From JBMNTP01 sp050945795 (lineage in GTDB: Bacteria; Bacillota; Clostridia; Christensenellales; MGBC116941), in assembly GCA_050945795.1 (NCBI GenBank), contig JBMNTP010000001.1:186001-250000 (forward strand): 64,000 nt of DNA. Reading direction: 5' to 3'. The translations under genes and the position numbers were made by a program. This document shows positions 1 through 7,954 of the stretch, piece by piece. The stretch's first letter is position 1, and each line of letters opens with the position of its first letter. Under the pieces are notes generated by a model. That model was not told the origin of the DNA and searched no databases. It saw only the letters and a list, made by a program, of their open reading frames with translations.

Positions 1-1
1 C

Positions 2-517
2 AACTTCTTTAAAGGCATGGACGTGGCGGTGGTAGGAGGCGGCAATACCGCGCTTGAAGACGCCATATACCTTTCAAACCTTTGCACCTCGGTAACGCTT
101 ATACATCGCCGCGACCAGTTTCGCGCCGACCAGGCCGAAATAGATCGCGTGCGCGCCAAGAAAAATGTCAAAATGGAGCTGGATTCTACCGTCGATTCCA
201 TAGACGGAGAGTTTGGCGTAGACTCGGTTACCATAAGAAACAAACATACCGACGCCGTTAAAACAATACCTGTGCAAGGCGTTTTTGTGGCGGTAGGGCA
301 ACAGCCCGACACCTCGGCTTTTAAAGACTATTTAAATATAGACGCAGGCGGATACATAATTGCCGATGAAAAAACGCAAACCAATATCCCCGGCGTTTAC
401 GCGGCGGGCGATGTAAGGGTTAAAGAGCTAAGGCAGATTGTGACCGCCGTTTCGGACGGGGCGCTTTCCGCCTATTATGTGGCAAAATATATAGACGCAC
501 GTGCCGAAGCCCGCTAA
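2..517 (+). CDS. trxB: Thioredoxin reductase, C-terminal part (5' end outside window)
   Basis: The reading frame is open from base 2, so the gene begins upstream of the window and about 171 C-terminal residues are present. The product is a flavoprotein disulfide reductase that passes electrons from NADPH to thioredoxin in the cytoplasm. Visible motifs are the NADPH-binding GGGNTALEDA loop, the HRRDQFRA phosphate-binding segment, and the C-terminal GVYAAGDVR FAD-binding motif of the family. The redox CxxC would normally lie before the visible part and cannot be checked. The downstream membrane-protein gene starts 35 bases later. A related pyridine nucleotide-disulfide oxidoreductase is possible, but motif order and the end of the protein fit TrxB well. 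Confidence 0.9.
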   Translation, partial: NFFKGMDVAVVGGGNTALEDAIYLSNLCTSVTLIHRRDQFRADQAEIDRVRAKKNVKMELDSTVDSIDGEFGVDSVTIRNKHTDAVKTIPVQGVFVAVGQQPDTSAFKDYLNIDAGGYIIADEKTQTNIPGVYAAGDVRVKELRQIVTAVSDGALSAYYVAKYIDARAEAR

Positions 518-552
518 AACCATTATAATCGGCACAAAACGGAGCTAAAAGC

Positions 553-2427
553 ATGTATAATTTACTCGCCGTTTTATATGCGGCGCTGTTTTTTGCATCA
601 GGACAAGTCGTTTCCCGGCATGTGTTCCACGCCTCCTCTCCGGCTATCCGGCTGTGGCTTGGTGGAGCCGCGGGGCTGCTTATGCTTATATGGCTGCCCG
701 CACTCTTTTCCTTCCTTCTCGGCTTTACCCTTTTAGCGCAGCTTATTGCCGCCGCCGTTGCGGCGGCGCTTTTGGCAATTTTATATCCTAAAACTGGATT
801 CCATCTTTCACTTGATTTTAAACGCCTTAAACTTCCGCTTATATTATGCGCGCTGCTAACCGCCTTTTGCGCCTTCCTCCTCCATACCCACACGCTGCTG
901 GAGCGGGGCGGTGCTTTATACTGCGGGCAAAGCACTTATGGAGATATGCCGCTGCACCTCGGCTTTATAACCAGCATAAGCACGCAGGGCTTTTTCCCTC
1001 CTGTATATTCGATACTTCCCGGCACTGCTGTCGGCTATCCCTTCCTTTCCGATTCGGTATCCTCAACATTTTTAACGCTCGGCGCCACGCTTAAAACAGC
1101 ATACATATTGCCAATGATCTGGGCGCTCTTTGTAGTATTCGCCGGCGCTTGGGCGATGCTTTCTGCTTGGCTTAAAAACCGCCGCGCCACCATTATAGCG
1201 TATGTACTTTTTTTCCTTGGCTCCGGCTTTGGCTTTATATATTTTTTAGACGGCGCACGGCTCGACCCCAATATATTCACCCGCATATTCACCGCGTTTT
1301 ATGAAATGCCGACAAATCTTGTGGGCGAAAACATAGTTTGGGTAAATGTCATAAACGACATGCTGGTACCGCAGCGCGCTACGCTTTTTGGCTGGGCAAT
1401 GCTTTTTCCCTGCCTGTATCTCCTATATAAATCGGCGTTTGAGGGGCAAAATCATTTTATACAATTATCTGTTTTCGCCGGCCTTATGCCGCTTATACAT
1501 ACCCACTCCTTCCTCGCCCTCGCTATTATTTCAGCGGCATGGTGCGTTGTTTATTTTATAAGAAAAGGCTGGCGGGATACATTGTCTGCGTGGCTGCCAT
1601 ACCTCGTTATAGTTCTTATACTCGCTTTGCCGCAGCTTATAGCCTTTACGTTTAAACAATCATCGGCGGAAGGATTTATTAGGCCGCATTTTAATTGGAT
1701 AAACGAGAAAGACCCGTGGCTTTGGTTTTACATAAAAAACATAGGCATACCGTTTATACTGCTGCTGCCGGCGCTGGTTTTTGCCAACCGGAGGGACAGA
1801 CGGGTGTATACCGGCGCAGCACTTATATGGCTGATATGCGAATTTGTAGTTTTCCAGCCCAATCTTTACGACAACAATAAGCTGCTGCTTATATGGCACT
1901 TTTTCACCTGCGGCATAGTAGGCAAGCTGCTCGCTAAGCTGTATCGGCGCATGGCGGGCATACGGGGGCGCGGCATATTGGCGGCGACGGTGATGTTTTT
2001 CTGTGTATTCTCAAGCATGCTTTCGCTGACAAGGGAGGTTGTGTCGGAGTATCAGCAGTTTAGCGCTGATCATGTGGCGGCTTCAGAATATATAAAGGAT
2101 AATGCCCCCGCCGACGCGCTTTTTCTAACCGCCGACAACCACAATAACGCCGTCTCCTCGCTTACCGGGCGAAATATCGTCTGTGGCACGCCGTCCTTCC
2201 TCTTCTTCCACGGCATTAACTATAACGACAGCCATATCGCCGCCCGGCTTATGTTTGACAGCGCAAGCTTTGACGCGCTTAACAGCTATTATGATGTTGA
2301 TTATGTTTTTATAAGTTCTTATGAGCGCACCTTCGCGCCCGGCGCCGACTTTGATTTCTCACGCTACAAATTATGGTACGAAAACGGCGATATAAAAATA
2401 TACGCAATATCGGAGCGGGCGCTTTAA
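553..2427 (+). CDS. Large polytopic membrane protein, GT-C glycosyltransferase-like
   Basis: This 624-residue protein has roughly a dozen hydrophobic segments spread over residues 1-480, then a soluble C-terminal part of about 120 residues. The loop after the first membrane block carries GDMPLH, which resembles the acidic loop motif of GT-C glycosyltransferases that use polyprenyl-linked sugars. That resemblance, the size and the topology are the only basis for the functional guess. The ATG at 553 has GGAG about eight bases upstream. No partner glycosylation gene is adjacent, and a candidate promoter for the next gene follows it. It could equally be an uncharacterised membrane protein outside the GT-C group. 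Confidence 0.7.
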   Translation: MYNLLAVLYAALFFASGQVVSRHVFHASSPAIRLWLGGAAGLLMLIWLPALFSFLLGFTLLAQLIAAAVAAALLAILYPKTGFHLSLDFKRLKLPLILCALLTAFCAFLLHTHTLLERGGALYCGQSTYGDMPLHLGFITSISTQGFFPPVYSILPGTAVGYPFLSDSVSSTFLTLGATLKTAYILPMIWALFVVFAGAWAMLSAWLKNRRATIIAYVLFFLGSGFGFIYFLDGARLDPNIFTRIFTAFYEMPTNLVGENIVWVNVINDMLVPQRATLFGWAMLFPCLYLLYKSAFEGQNHFIQLSVFAGLMPLIHTHSFLALAIISAAWCVVYFIRKGWRDTLSAWLPYLVIVLILALPQLIAFTFKQSSAEGFIRPHFNWINEKDPWLWFYIKNIGIPFILLLPALVFANRRDRRVYTGAALIWLICEFVVFQPNLYDNNKLLLIWHFFTCGIVGKLLAKLYRRMAGIRGRGILAATVMFFCVFSSMLSLTREVVSEYQQFSADHVAASEYIKDNAPADALFLTADNHNNAVSSLTGRNIVCGTPSFLFFHGINYNDSHIAARLMFDSASFDALNSYYDVDYVFISSYERTFAPGADFDFSRYKLWYENGDIKIYAISERAL

Positions 2428-2462
2428 CACGCTAACTTAGCGGCTTTGCGGCAATTCCCTTG

Positions 2463-2491
2463 TTGCCAATCGATAGGCGCTATAATATAAT
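2463..2491 (+). promoter_or_regulatory. Candidate sigma-A promoter for the GGDEF gene
   Basis: TTGCCA (2463-2468), a 17-base spacer and TATAAT (2486-2491) lie in the 212-base gap ahead of the diguanylate cyclase. The predicted transcript would have a leader of about 140 bases. Confidence 0.5.
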
Positions 2492-2639
2492 ATATATGAT
2501 ATGCAGGCATTAAATAAACTGGCGTTAGATCGCTACCCGGCAACTTTACTTCAGCCTTAAACCGCAATCAAATGACGCTAGCCGCCGGCTCGCAACTATA
2601 GTACAAGCATAAACCCGGCCGGGAAAGCGCCGCTTAGCT

Positions 2640-4619
2640 GTGCATGACTGGAAAAGGGCTGCTAAAAATTTAACCGCAGCTATTGAGGCGGTTATTGACA
2701 GGCAGGTAATTATTTTGAAAAACAATTTTCCTACCCGAAATCGATCACAGCTTTTCCTTATAGTTTTTTCTATAGTTTTTCTTATTTTCGGTATTGCCTC
2801 AATTGTAATACCCGCTTATCAGGGTAGCCAGGCCGGTCTTGGCGGACAGCCGCTTATAGCGCTTGGTAAGGCGGATATTTCAAATTGGTCGGCGGATAAC
2901 GGCGGCCTTTTAAGTCTTGGCGGCGAATGGGAGTTTTATTGGGGCCGACTTCTTGATAGTGATGATTTTAAAAGCGGCGCACATGAACCTGCATATGCTA
3001 AAATGCCTGAGCTTTGGAACTCTATGGACGGAGCCGCGTCAACCGGATTTGCCACCTATAGAGCTATAATAAATAAAAACCCCGCCTTTACTCGCATGGG
3101 TATTAACCTGCCCTACGCTTATTCAGCTCAAAAGCTTATAATTAACGATGAGGTCGTATGCGAAGAAGGCGTTGTTACATCATCGGCAGACGGTAGCCAC
3201 GCCGGCTATGCCGCAAACGCGGTATACTTCAATTCCGACAGCGATACAGTCGAAATAATACTTCAGGTATCGAATTTCAGCCATCACCTTGGCGGCATAT
3301 ATTGCGCGCCTATTTTCGGCTCGCAGCAAGCCGTTTATCGCAACTGGATGACAAGAGCGGGAACAGATATAGCGCTGGCATCAATATCGGCGCTTGCCGT
3401 ATTTATATTTCTAAGCATATACGTTATAACATACAAAAACCCCGGATATCTGCTAAGCGCCGGAGCGGCGTTTGCGTTTATGTTGCGCTCGCTGCTGCTT
3501 GGCGTAGGTGTATTATATGATATGGCGCCTACGGCGGATAATTTCCTGCTGCGCCTTGAATACCTAACGCTTTATATAGCGATTATATTAATGCTTTTAT
3601 ATTTTGTTAATTTATATCGTGAAAACACCCGTGGAAACGCTTTTAGAGCGCTTATGGTCATGAACGCGTTATTGTGTCTTATTGTCATCTTCCTGCCGAC
3701 AAGAATATTTACAATGCTGCAAAATGTGATGTACCCCGCCTTTATGCTTAACTTCATATTTATAGGCTATCTGATAATAACCCGCCTAAAAGACGATATA
3801 CCTTATAATTTAATAAATATTCTGAGCGCCGCCGCCATACTTATATGCGCCATAGCGCAGATTGTATTTTTGCCGATATCCCGCTCTTTAAACATTTTGG
3901 TTATAGGCGTATGGGTGCATTGCCTTATAATTATGTATATGTCCTTTTATTCCATGCAGGACGCCAACATATCGATGCAGCGCATGTCCGACTCATTGGA
4001 AACGCAGATATCCGAGCGTACCTTTGAGCTTACCCGTCTAAACAGTGAGCTTATGCGGGAAAACCAGGCGCGTCAGCGTGCCGAGCATGACCTTAGGCAG
4101 ATAAGCATAACCGACTCTTTAACCGGCATATACAACCGCCTTTTCTCGCAGCAAACTTTAGACCTTGAATATAAGCGGTACCGACGCTACGGCTCCGAGT
4201 ATTCTATAATAATGTTTGATATAGACCACTTTAAAAGAATAAACGATCAATTCGGACATACGCAAGGCGACAAAGTGCTGGTAGAGCTGTCCTCTCGAAT
4301 AGGCTCGCATCTTCGCAGCACAGATATATTCTCCAGATGGGGCGGCGAGGAGTTTATAATAATAATGCCGCACACCGTATTTGAAGTAGCAATGCTTGCC
4401 GCCGAAAGGCTATTGGATGCCGTATCTTCGCAGCCGTATGAAAAGGTTGGCAAAGTTACCGCCAGCTTTGGCGTCGCCTCCATAACGCCGGGCGAGACCA
4501 GCGATTCTTTGGTAAAGCGCGCCGACGAATACCTCTATCAGGCTAAGAACGAAGGTAGAAATTGCGTAAGAGGCGGGCGTATAGATTCCCAGCAGTTTGA
4601 TAATTTAAGAGAAGAATAA
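2640..4619 (+). CDS. Membrane diguanylate cyclase with 7TMR-DISM-type sensor
   Basis: The protein makes the second messenger c-di-GMP from two GTP. After an N-terminal membrane anchor there is an extracellular region (about residues 60-235) resembling the jelly-roll sensor of 7TMR-DISM proteins. Seven or so membrane segments (about 240-430), a coiled-coil linker and a GGDEF domain (about 485-650) follow. The active-site loop is GGEEF at residues 568-572. RSTD sits exactly five residues before it, matching the RxxD inhibitory I-site, so product inhibition is expected. The start is uncertain: GTG at 2640 gives the longest frame but has no clear ribosome-binding site, and TTG at 2715 is an alternative. 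A strong terminator follows. The ligand sensed is unknown. Confidence 0.88.
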   Translation: MHDWKRAAKNLTAAIEAVIDRQVIILKNNFPTRNRSQLFLIVFSIVFLIFGIASIVIPAYQGSQAGLGGQPLIALGKADISNWSADNGGLLSLGGEWEFYWGRLLDSDDFKSGAHEPAYAKMPELWNSMDGAASTGFATYRAIINKNPAFTRMGINLPYAYSAQKLIINDEVVCEEGVVTSSADGSHAGYAANAVYFNSDSDTVEIILQVSNFSHHLGGIYCAPIFGSQQAVYRNWMTRAGTDIALASISALAVFIFLSIYVITYKNPGYLLSAGAAFAFMLRSLLLGVGVLYDMAPTADNFLLRLEYLTLYIAIILMLLYFVNLYRENTRGNAFRALMVMNALLCLIVIFLPTRIFTMLQNVMYPAFMLNFIFIGYLIITRLKDDIPYNLINILSAAAILICAIAQIVFLPISRSLNILVIGVWVHCLIIMYMSFYSMQDANISMQRMSDSLETQISERTFELTRLNSELMRENQARQRAEHDLRQISITDSLTGIYNRLFSQQTLDLEYKRYRRYGSEYSIIMFDIDHFKRINDQFGHTQGDKVLVELSSRIGSHLRSTDIFSRWGGEEFIIIMPHTVFEVAMLAAERLLDAVSSQPYEKVGKVTASFGVASITPGETSDSLVKRADEYLYQAKNEGRNCVRGGRIDSQQFDNLREE

Positions 4620-4658
4620 AGTAATATTAATTCGCTTATTCCTTTATAAGCAATGCTT

Positions 4659-4688
4659 AAAAAATGCCATAATTCTATGGCATTTTTT
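4659..4688 (+). terminator. Rho-independent terminator after the GGDEF gene
   Basis: A perfect 13-bp stem (AAAAAATGCCATA with TATGGCATTTTTT) closes a four-base loop and ends in a T-run. Confidence 0.9.
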
Positions 4689-4727
4689 ATTTTATCGGGA
4701 AGACGAGCTTGGTACGGGGAGCGAGCC

Positions 4728-4939
4728 TCCTGTCGCCGCCCCTTTAAAAATGGTTGGATCCCAAGCTTTGTAAAATACCGCTTTGCGACATTTTACGGAG
4801 AGAAAAAAGAGGCTGATGTGATGCTAGGTATCGCCAGACTGCAAATAGAAAATAAAGAGCCTAAAAACTGCGCCTAAGAACTATTGGTATAATTAGGTTT
4901 TCTTTGGCTTACCTTTCTTTTTCCCAAAAGAAAGGTAAG
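4728..4939 (+). repeat. Composite intergenic repeat, copy 1 (degenerate)
   Basis: The first half (about 4728-4800) is a worn version of a block seen better preserved at 51024-51100 and, inverted, at 58385-58475: a CCTTTAAAAA segment, then a line resembling GATCCCAAGCTTTG, then a degenerate palindrome. The second half ends in the hairpin CTTACCTTTCTTTTT-ccc-AAAAGAAAGGTAAG (4908-4939), preceded by TTTTCTTTGG. The same two parts occur in the same order and relative orientation in all three copies. A 74-codon open frame through this copy looks incidental. Confidence 0.6.
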
Positions 4940-4966
4940 AGCATATATTGGTTTTAGGTGATTATA

Positions 4967-5464
4967 ATGAAGCTTACTCCTTATAACCGTATTGCCGCCG
5001 TAAATTACGCGCACAAATGGGCATACCAGCGCAACCCCGCATATTACAACTTTGACTCATTGGGCGGTGACTGCACAAACTACGCTTCGCAGGTAATTTA
5101 TGCCGGCAGCGGCGTTATGAATTTTACTCCGGTTACCGGCTGGTTCTATCGCTCATCATACGACCGAACGGCGTCATGGACAGGCGTTGAGTATCTCTAC
5201 AATTTTTTGACGAAAAACAAAGGCCCCGGGCCCTTCGCGCTATCCGTCGATGTATCTGAAATAAAGCCGGGCGATATAGTGCAGCTTAAGCTGTCAAAGG
5301 CGGTTTTTTCGCACTGTCCGGTTGTTGTAAGTGTGGGACGGCCGGCATCTGTCAATAATATATTGGTAGCGGCTCATACAATAGACGTAGACTATCTCCC
5401 CCTTACACATTACAACTATCGGGATATACGCTTTTTGCATATCGGCGGCGTTTACAAATACTAA
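4967..5464 (+). CDS. Amidase_6-type putative amidase
   Basis: This is a compact 165-residue protein with the hallmarks of the amidase_6 (NlpC/P60-like) fold: GGDCTNYASQ with the putative nucleophile Cys36, and a later AAHTID segment with a candidate catalytic histidine. KPGDIVQLK lies between them, as in many NlpC/P60-like enzymes. Homologues are thought to cleave peptide or amide bonds, often in cell-wall material, but no substrate is established. No signal peptide is visible, which is unusual for a wall enzyme. ATG at 4967 is preferred because AGGTG lies six bases upstream. The gene stands alone after a repeat. Confidence 0.8.
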   Translation: MKLTPYNRIAAVNYAHKWAYQRNPAYYNFDSLGGDCTNYASQVIYAGSGVMNFTPVTGWFYRSSYDRTASWTGVEYLYNFLTKNKGPGPFALSVDVSEIKPGDIVQLKLSKAVFSHCPVVVSVGRPASVNNILVAAHTIDVDYLPLTHYNYRDIRFLHIGGVYKY

Positions 5465-5598
5465 TTTTTAATATTTATGCCTGTCCGGCAAGGAACTTAT
5501 ATAAGTGCTTTGCGTCATATTGGCATAGCGCTAAGAATAATTGAAATGGTGTTATATTCATAGTATAATTGCGTTAACGACAATGGGAGGTATGCATT

Positions 5599-6510
5599 TT
5601 GACGTGTCCCGAATTCCAAAAAAATATAAACGCGTACCTCGATAACGAGCTTTCAGCGCCTGAAAAAGATCAGTTAGCCGCGCATATCGCTATATGCCAA
5701 AGCTGCGCCGACATGCTGGCAGAGCTGTCAAAAACAAAGGACGCTGTAAGGTCGTTATCGGGAGCGCCTCTCCCCGCCGGTTTCCATACAGAGCTTATGG
5801 AAAAAATAGCCGCATCCGACAAATCGGGTTCGGCAACATCCCGGCAGCAGAGGCTATTTTATAAACGCCCGGCTGCGATTGTCGCTGCCGCTGCCGCCGT
5901 AGCTATAATTGCATACGGCGCTTATTACCAGTTCTATGGCGCGGGCCAAAATTCCGCCGCTTACGATAATACATCTATGGCTGTACTTGAGGCGGCGCCG
6001 GCAGAAGTGCCTAACGATGCCGCCGGCATTATGGCCGATACCGGCTCTGGCGATGTTGCGCCGGATGAATCTACTAGCGAAAACGCCGAGTCCGAAGATA
6101 CCGCAGACGACGCTCAGATGACAATCCTTGCGCCCACCGCGAGAGATGGCCGCGTCAAAGCGCCGTCCTCCGGAGCGAGCGCCACCCCCAGAGGAGACTT
6201 AACGGAGGGCTGTTCTAGTAGCAACATCATCCACTCATATGAAGAAGCAGAATCTAAAGAAACATCCCAAGCCGTCCGTCCCGCGTCGGCATATATAAGC
6301 GTTTCTAATGTTGATGTGGCGCTTACTAAAATAGAGCAAGCGGCGGAAGGCAGCTTTGAGCTGCTGTCACGAACGGATGAAGAAATATCTATAAGCGTTT
6401 CTAAGGAGTACAGGTCGGTCATGACCGACATATTAAAAGAAATAGGCTCAGATACCGAGCCCCAAGAAACGAACAGCGAATTTATATTTCTTAAAATAAG
6501 CTATCGCTAA
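5599..6510 (+). CDS. Zinc-finger (zf-HC2) anti-sigma-factor-like membrane protein
   Basis: The N-terminus carries an anti-sigma zinc finger: Cys3 followed by HIAICQSC with His29, Cys33 and Cys36. One membrane helix lies at about residues 91-112. A low-complexity Ala/Asp/Glu-rich linker and a folded C-terminal region of about 70 residues follow. The layout fits a transmembrane anti-sigma factor with the zinc finger inside the cell. No sigma factor gene is adjacent; the only one in the window is on the other strand near 19 kb. The start is TTG at 5599, set by GGGAGG eight bases upstream. An ATG at 5592 is out of frame and opens only a 17-codon frame. Confidence 0.75.
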   Translation: MTCPEFQKNINAYLDNELSAPEKDQLAAHIAICQSCADMLAELSKTKDAVRSLSGAPLPAGFHTELMEKIAASDKSGSATSRQQRLFYKRPAAIVAAAAAVAIIAYGAYYQFYGAGQNSAAYDNTSMAVLEAAPAEVPNDAAGIMADTGSGDVAPDESTSENAESEDTADDAQMTILAPTARDGRVKAPSSGASATPRGDLTEGCSSSNIIHSYEEAESKETSQAVRPASAYISVSNVDVALTKIEQAAEGSFELLSRTDEEISISVSKEYRSVMTDILKEIGSDTEPQETNSEFIFLKISYR

Positions 6511-6556
6511 ATGCGCGGCAGATAATCTAAATAAAAGTACTAAAGGAGTGATGCGT

Positions 6557-7243
6557 ATGACTAAAATAATTCCTGAAATATCAGGCGCCCTTAGGAAACA
6601 GATGTTAAGGGTACCCGATGTTATCCGCCAAGCCAGCGGCATAAGAATTATGGGTAAGCTTATACGCTCCCTCGTTTTCTCTACCGATGTAGCCATAATA
6701 CGCAACATAAACGCCGATGCCGTTATAGCCGTTTACCCTTTTACGCCACAACCTATAATAACGCATAGCATAATTATGGCGGCGGATATACCGGTGCTGT
6801 GCGGCGTAGGCGGCGGTCTTACGAGCGGCAGACGTGTTGTCGATCTCGCACAGGACGCCGAGTTTCAAGGTGCGCTGGGCGTAGTTGTAAATGCCCCTAC
6901 GCCAAACGAAACTATCGCGGCGCTTAAAGAGGTTATAGATATACCCATTGTCGTAACGGTGGTATCGGACAACGAGAACTATGATTTTCGCTCTCGCATA
7001 GAAGCCGGAGCCGATATACTCAACGTATCCGGTGCCGGTCGCACCAGCGAAATTGTACGCAAAATACGCAAAGATTTGCCCGACGTCGCCATACTGGCAA
7101 CCGGCGGCCCTAACGAAGAAAGCATACTTCGCACCATAGAAGCCGGAGCCAACGCCGTAACATATACTCCCCCGACAAACGCCGAACTGTTCCGCGTAAG
7201 AATGGAAGTATATCGCGACAAACTTGATGCGAACAATAAATAA
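6557..7243 (+). CDS. TIM-barrel protein of unknown substrate
   Basis: The 228-residue sequence shows alternating hydrophobic strands and glycine-rich turns of a phosphate-binding beta/alpha barrel, for example GVGGGLTSG, AGADILNVSGAGRT, ILATGGPNEES and IEAGANAVTYTPPT. Similar proteins in Clostridia are usually annotated only as hydrolase or barrel-domain proteins, and I cannot name a reaction. ATG at 6557 is chosen over ATG 6551 and GTG 6548 because AAAGGAG ends eight bases before it. The gene is transcribed alone or with the upstream anti-sigma-like gene and is followed by a good terminator. Confidence 0.7.
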   Translation: MTKIIPEISGALRKQMLRVPDVIRQASGIRIMGKLIRSLVFSTDVAIIRNINADAVIAVYPFTPQPIITHSIIMAADIPVLCGVGGGLTSGRRVVDLAQDAEFQGALGVVVNAPTPNETIAALKEVIDIPIVVTVVSDNENYDFRSRIEAGADILNVSGAGRTSEIVRKIRKDLPDVAILATGGPNEESILRTIEAGANAVTYTPPTNAELFRVRMEVYRDKLDANNK

Positions 7244-7270
7244 GTTGTAATATAGAAAAAAGCATTATAA

Positions 7271-7299
7271 AAAAGCGTGCGAAAAGCACGCTTTTGTTA
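7271..7299 (+). terminator. Rho-independent terminator
   Basis: AAAAGCGTGC and GCACGCTTTT form a 10-bp stem with a five-base loop and a T-rich tail after the barrel-protein gene. Confidence 0.88.
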
Positions 7300-7362
7300 T
7301 TTTCCACCTATATTTATTTCCACTAGTGGCAATCCACCTATTTCATGCGCCCTGCGTATTAA

Positions 7363-7752
7363 TTAAAACTTTCCGCCTATGATTGAGAGTATTACAAATA
7401 TTATAAGCGAAACAATAAGGCCGCCTAGGAAGGATAGCCTAAGGTGTTTTAATCTAACGCCGTATTTTGTCTCCACCTGCCTTGAGCCGAACATGTAAAT
7501 AAGAAATGGTACTAAGAACAGATAGCTAAGCAGCATATTATCTTCAGACGGCTCTATCTGCATAAACAGGTATGTTGCCGCCGCTAAAACAATGCCCACA
7601 ACAATCTGTAAAATCTTAAAAGTCTTTTCCGGTATGTTTATCTCAGGCAGCTTAACTTCCTCCTCGCCGCCTTCGGTTTCGGTATCCACAACCTCACCCT
7701 GAAGTACTTCTGTTTCTTCCGGTTTATTTTTTTCAGAATCGTAATTGCTCAT
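7363..7752 (-). CDS. Small membrane protein with acidic N-terminus, unknown function
   Basis: The 129-residue protein begins with about 45 polar, glutamate-rich residues and then has three hydrophobic segments (about residues 45-63, 72-88 and 104-127). The start ATG is preceded by GGGAGG on the minus strand. I do not recognise the family. It is convergent with the barrel-protein gene and divergent from the EF-G paralogue. Confidence 0.7.
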   Translation of the reverse strand: MSNYDSEKNKPEETEVLQGEVVDTETEGGEEEVKLPEINIPEKTFKILQIVVGIVLAAATYLFMQIEPSEDNMLLSYLFLVPFLIYMFGSRQVETKYGVRLKHLRLSFLGGLIVSLIIFVILSIIGGKF

Positions 7753-7954
7753 GAGTGCCTCCCGTAAAAATTTCTAATGTAATTATACACATAGGCGGCG
7801 GATATTGCATTATTTATTATTTAAAGCGCAAATTGAAGGCAAAGCCATTGTTTAGTTTGCTTTTTTGATATTTTCTGCTACAATAATAATTGGACTTTTC
7901 TTATGCAGAAGCAGCATCCACGCTTTCAAGCAACAAACAAGGGGGAATTACCGT

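Noticed and set aside
4653..4877. 74-codon frame after the GGDEF gene
   Set aside because: It runs through a terminator and a composite repeat copy; similar frames appear in the other copies, so the reading is a by-product of the repeat.
5592..5645. ATG-led 17-codon frame overlapping the start of the anti-sigma-like gene
   Set aside because: The spacing from GGGAGG is too short for this ATG and ideal for the TTG at 5599; a role as a leader peptide cannot be supported.
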